Assembly: GCA_947383145.1 (NCBI GenBank)
Contig: CANDCH010000002.1
Location: 62,001-126,000, forward strand
From: an uncultured bacterium
GTDB taxonomy: Bacteria; Bacillota; Clostridia; Oscillospirales; Oscillospiraceae
Length of the DNA stretch: 64,000 bases
Direction: 5' to 3'
Of the stretch, positions 62,449 to 64,000 are shown one piece after another. How positions within the stretch are numbered: position 1 is the stretch's first letter; each line of letters opens with the position of its first letter. The notes beneath the pieces are model-generated. The model had not been told where the DNA came from and made no database searches. It was given only the letters and a program-made list of their open reading frames with translations. The translations under genes and the position numbers were made by a program.

Positions 62449-62796
62449 CTAGAAGGGCAGGTTCAGCCCGCCGGTGAGCCGGGACATCTGGCCCGCGGCG
62501 TCCTCACTGGCCTTGCGCAGGGCCTCGTTGACGGCGGCCACAATCAGGTCCTGGAGCATCTCCACGTCGTCCGGGTCCACGGCCTCCGGGTCGATGGCCA
62601 CGGACACCAGCTCCTTTTTGCCGGACACCGTGGCGGACACCACGCCGCCCCCGGCGGCGGCCTCATAGGTTTTGGCCTCCAGCTCCTCCTGGGCCTTCAG
62701 CATGTCCTGCTGCATCTTCTGGGCCTGACGGATCATGCTGTTCATGTTTCCGCCGCCCATGCCGCCCATACCGCGGCTGTTGAATCCCTTTGCCAT
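62449..62796 (-). CDS. YbaB/EbfC-family nucleoid-associated protein
   Basis: 115 aa: [10 protein letters not shown], a Met/Gln-rich helix ([21 protein letters not shown]), then [45 protein letters not shown], the YbaB core. It binds DNA as a dimer. It follows dnaX as in most bacteria, but recR, normally next, is replaced by a repeat and a NUDIX gene. Confidence 0.95.
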   Translation of the reverse strand: MAKGFNSRGMGGMGGGNMNSMIRQAQKMQQDMLKAQEELEAKTYEAAAGGGVVSATVSGKKELVSVAIDPEAVDPDDVEMLQDLIVAAVNEALRKASEDAAGQMSRLTGGLNLPF

Positions 62797-62852
62797 TGTG
62801 TAAACCTCCTATGTCGTGTATTTCCATCCGGCCGGAGCGCGCGCCGGCCGGC

Positions 62853-64000
62853 CTACTCCACAATGATATTGGGCCCGCCCCGGCTGATCAACGCCTCCAG
62901 CGGGTCCCCCCCGCCGCCGGGGACGGAGGAGGGCTCCTCCGCGGGGGCGGGGCCCACCCGGACCTCCACCTGGCGGGCCGTCCCGGTGAGCCGGCGGATC
63001 AGCTTGACCATGGGCTGGGTGATGGACGGCTTGCCCAGCATATCCTTCAAAAAGTCGTTGGCCACCCACAGGGTGAGCTGTCCGCCGTCCCACCGGCCCT
63101 CCGCCATGGCGGAGTTGCTGAGGAAGCTGTAGTCGCTCACCGGAAGCTCGCCCTTGAGCTGCGCCCGAAAGGCGGGCCACCCCGGCCAGCCTGGGGCGTT
63201 TTGGGGCGCGGGGGCCTCCGGCTCCGGCTGGGGAGGCTCCGGGGAGGTCAGCTCCCGCCGGGGCGGCTCTTCCCGGCGCGCCATGTCCCGGGCGGGAGGG
63301 TCCTCCCAGGGAGCGCTGTCCCGGGCCGGGGGCTCGTCGGGCAGAGGCGGCTCCTCCCAGGGAGGCTCCGGCCCCGCGGGAGGCCCGTCGGGCAGGGGCG
63401 GCTCCTCCCAGGGAGCCTCCGGCCCGGAGCCGGGGTCCGTCCGCCGGGGGCCGGCGGGGGCGGCCTGCGGGGGCGGCGCGGAGGGGGCCGTCTGGACGGG
63501 CCCGCCCCGCTCCAGACGGTCCACCCGGGCGGACAGCCCCGCCGGGGAGCCGTCCAGCGCCGGGTCGCACAGCGTGACCAGGCACAGCTCCATGTCGGTG
63601 CGGCGGTTGGAGGACCGGGCCAGGTCCGCCGCCGTGCGCTGAAGCAGGCTGAGCATCTGCACCAGCCGGGGAATCTCAAACCGGCCGGACAGCTTTTTCA
63701 GCGTCTCGTTGTCAAATCCGCCGGTCATCAGCGCGGCCCCCGCCTGGGGGGCGGTTTTGCGCACCAGAAGGTCCCGCGTCAGGGCGGACAGCTCCCCGGC
63801 CAGGGCGTGCATTTCCTTGCCGTTGGCGTACAGCCGGTCCAGCCGCGCCAGGGCGGCGGCGGTGTCGCCGCGGGCGGCGTGCTCCAACAGGGCGGCGGCC
63901 TCCAGATTGCCCGCCAGCCCCAGGGCGGACATCACCCGCTCCCCGTCCACCGTGCCGCCTCCCCCGGAGCACTGGTCCAACAGGGACAGGGCGTCCCGCA
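62853..64000 (-). CDS. dnaX: DNA polymerase III subunit gamma/tau, C-terminal part (5' end outside window)
   Basis: About 382 codons are visible; the frame stays open to the window edge (LSLLDQCSGGGGTVDGERVMSALG, the end of the ATPase module). Then come domain III (LARLDRLYANGKEMHALAGELSALTRDLLV; RTAADLARSSNRRTDMELCLVTLCDPALDG), a Pro/Glu/Trp-rich linker with tandem PPWEEPPLPD-type repeats, and a C-terminal domain (LKGELPVSDYSFLSNS, LTLWVANDFLKDML). Clamp-loader subunit; upstream of ybaB. Confidence 0.9.
   Translation of the reverse strand, partial: RDALSLLDQCSGGGGTVDGERVMSALGLAGNLEAAALLEHAARGDTAAALARLDRLYANGKEMHALAGELSALTRDLLVRKTAPQAGAALMTGGFDNETLKKLSGRFEIPRLVQMLSLLQRTAADLARSSNRRTDMELCLVTLCDPALDGSPAGLSARVDRLERGGPVQTAPSAPPPQAAPAGPRRTDPGSGPEAPWEEPPLPDGPPAGPEPPWEEPPLPDEPPARDSAPWEDPPARDMARREEPPRRELTSPEPPQPEPEAPAPQNAPGWPGWPAFRAQLKGELPVSDYSFLSNSAMAEGRWDGGQLTLWVANDFLKDMLGKPSITQPMVKLIRRLTGTARQVEVRVGPAPAEEPSSVPGGGGDPLEALISRGGPNIIVE

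Noticed and set aside
63240..63480. Possible CRISPR-like or satellite repeat
   Set aside because: The repeats are in frame within the dnaX linker, contiguous and without spacers.

Overview
The window looks like chromosome of a GC-rich, endospore-forming member of the Clostridia, most likely Oscillospiraceae (Flavonifractor/Lawsonibacter-like). This is inferred from family content only: SpoVB, a SpoIIQ-like LytM protein, WalRK with YycH/YycI, a HrcA-type CIRCE element, SdpR/SdpI, a split acyl-CoA dehydratase activase and strong GGAGG ribosome binding sites. About 56 protein genes are supported. No rRNA, tRNA or CRISPR array was seen.

Layout. (1) 1-2.36 kb is visibly AT-richer and looks acquired: a redox-type HxlR regulator divergent from a radical SAM gene across a TACT-N7-AGTA operator, then a TnpV transposon gene broken by an early stop. 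(2) 2.6-11.3 kb is a CoA-based catabolic island: acyl-CoA dehydrogenase, LuxR regulator, two small paired membrane proteins (one DUF5058-like), an AspT/YidE-type carrier, LysR regulator, CaiB/BaiF CoA-transferase, M20 peptidase and MaoC hydratase. The substrate is unknown. (3) 11.4-21.4 kb is a glycoside/hexuronate locus on the minus strand: GH2 enzyme, GPH symporter, UxuA, SDR-type mannonate oxidoreductase, an orphan LytTR regulator with Glu at the phosphoacceptor position, and a GH3 lipoprotein. Two 9-bp direct repeats spaced 12 bp, the LytTR site geometry, lie just upstream of the operon promoter.

(4) 21.5-28 kb: Ogt, MogA/MoaB, an MtnK-like kinase, a PHP phosphatase, and three genes that together equal one large acyl-CoA dehydratase activase. 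(5) 28-33.6 kb: PucR/CdaR-type regulator, pseudouridine synthase, a DUF4830 protein, nagA-nagB and an RpiR regulator next to a 22-bp palindrome on the nagB promoter. (6) 33.8-42.4 kb: an EF-G/Tet(M)-like GTPase fused to a YacP/Rae1-type NYN nuclease, RecG, the LytM protein, and ClpB under a perfect CIRCE. (7) 42.5-49.7 kb: C26 amidohydrolase, SpoVB and the WalR-WalK-YycH-YycI operon led by a NUDIX gene. (8) 49.9-54.3 kb: DUF815 ATPase, a 12-codon leader ORF plus hairpin before an RNHCP gene, an XRE regulator, a TtcA-like protein, and rplM-rpsI with a consensus promoter and L13-type leader. (9) 54.3-64 kb: Dph6-like ligase, BlaI/M56 pair with its operator, sdpR-sdpI, DUF3784, M3 oligopeptidase, NUDIX, YbaB and the 3' part of dnaX.

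A dispersed intergenic repeat family (six copies, about 45-190 bp) sits next to minus-strand genes at 16.35, 17.5, 19.2, 42.2, 48.4 and 62.3 kb, and in one case supplies the last codons of walR. The strongest candidates for something new are the GTPase-NYN fusion, the LytTR-controlled hexuronide operon with its unusual regulator, the uncharacterised CoA/peptidase/paired-membrane-protein cluster, and the leader-ORF/hairpin before the RNHCP gene.
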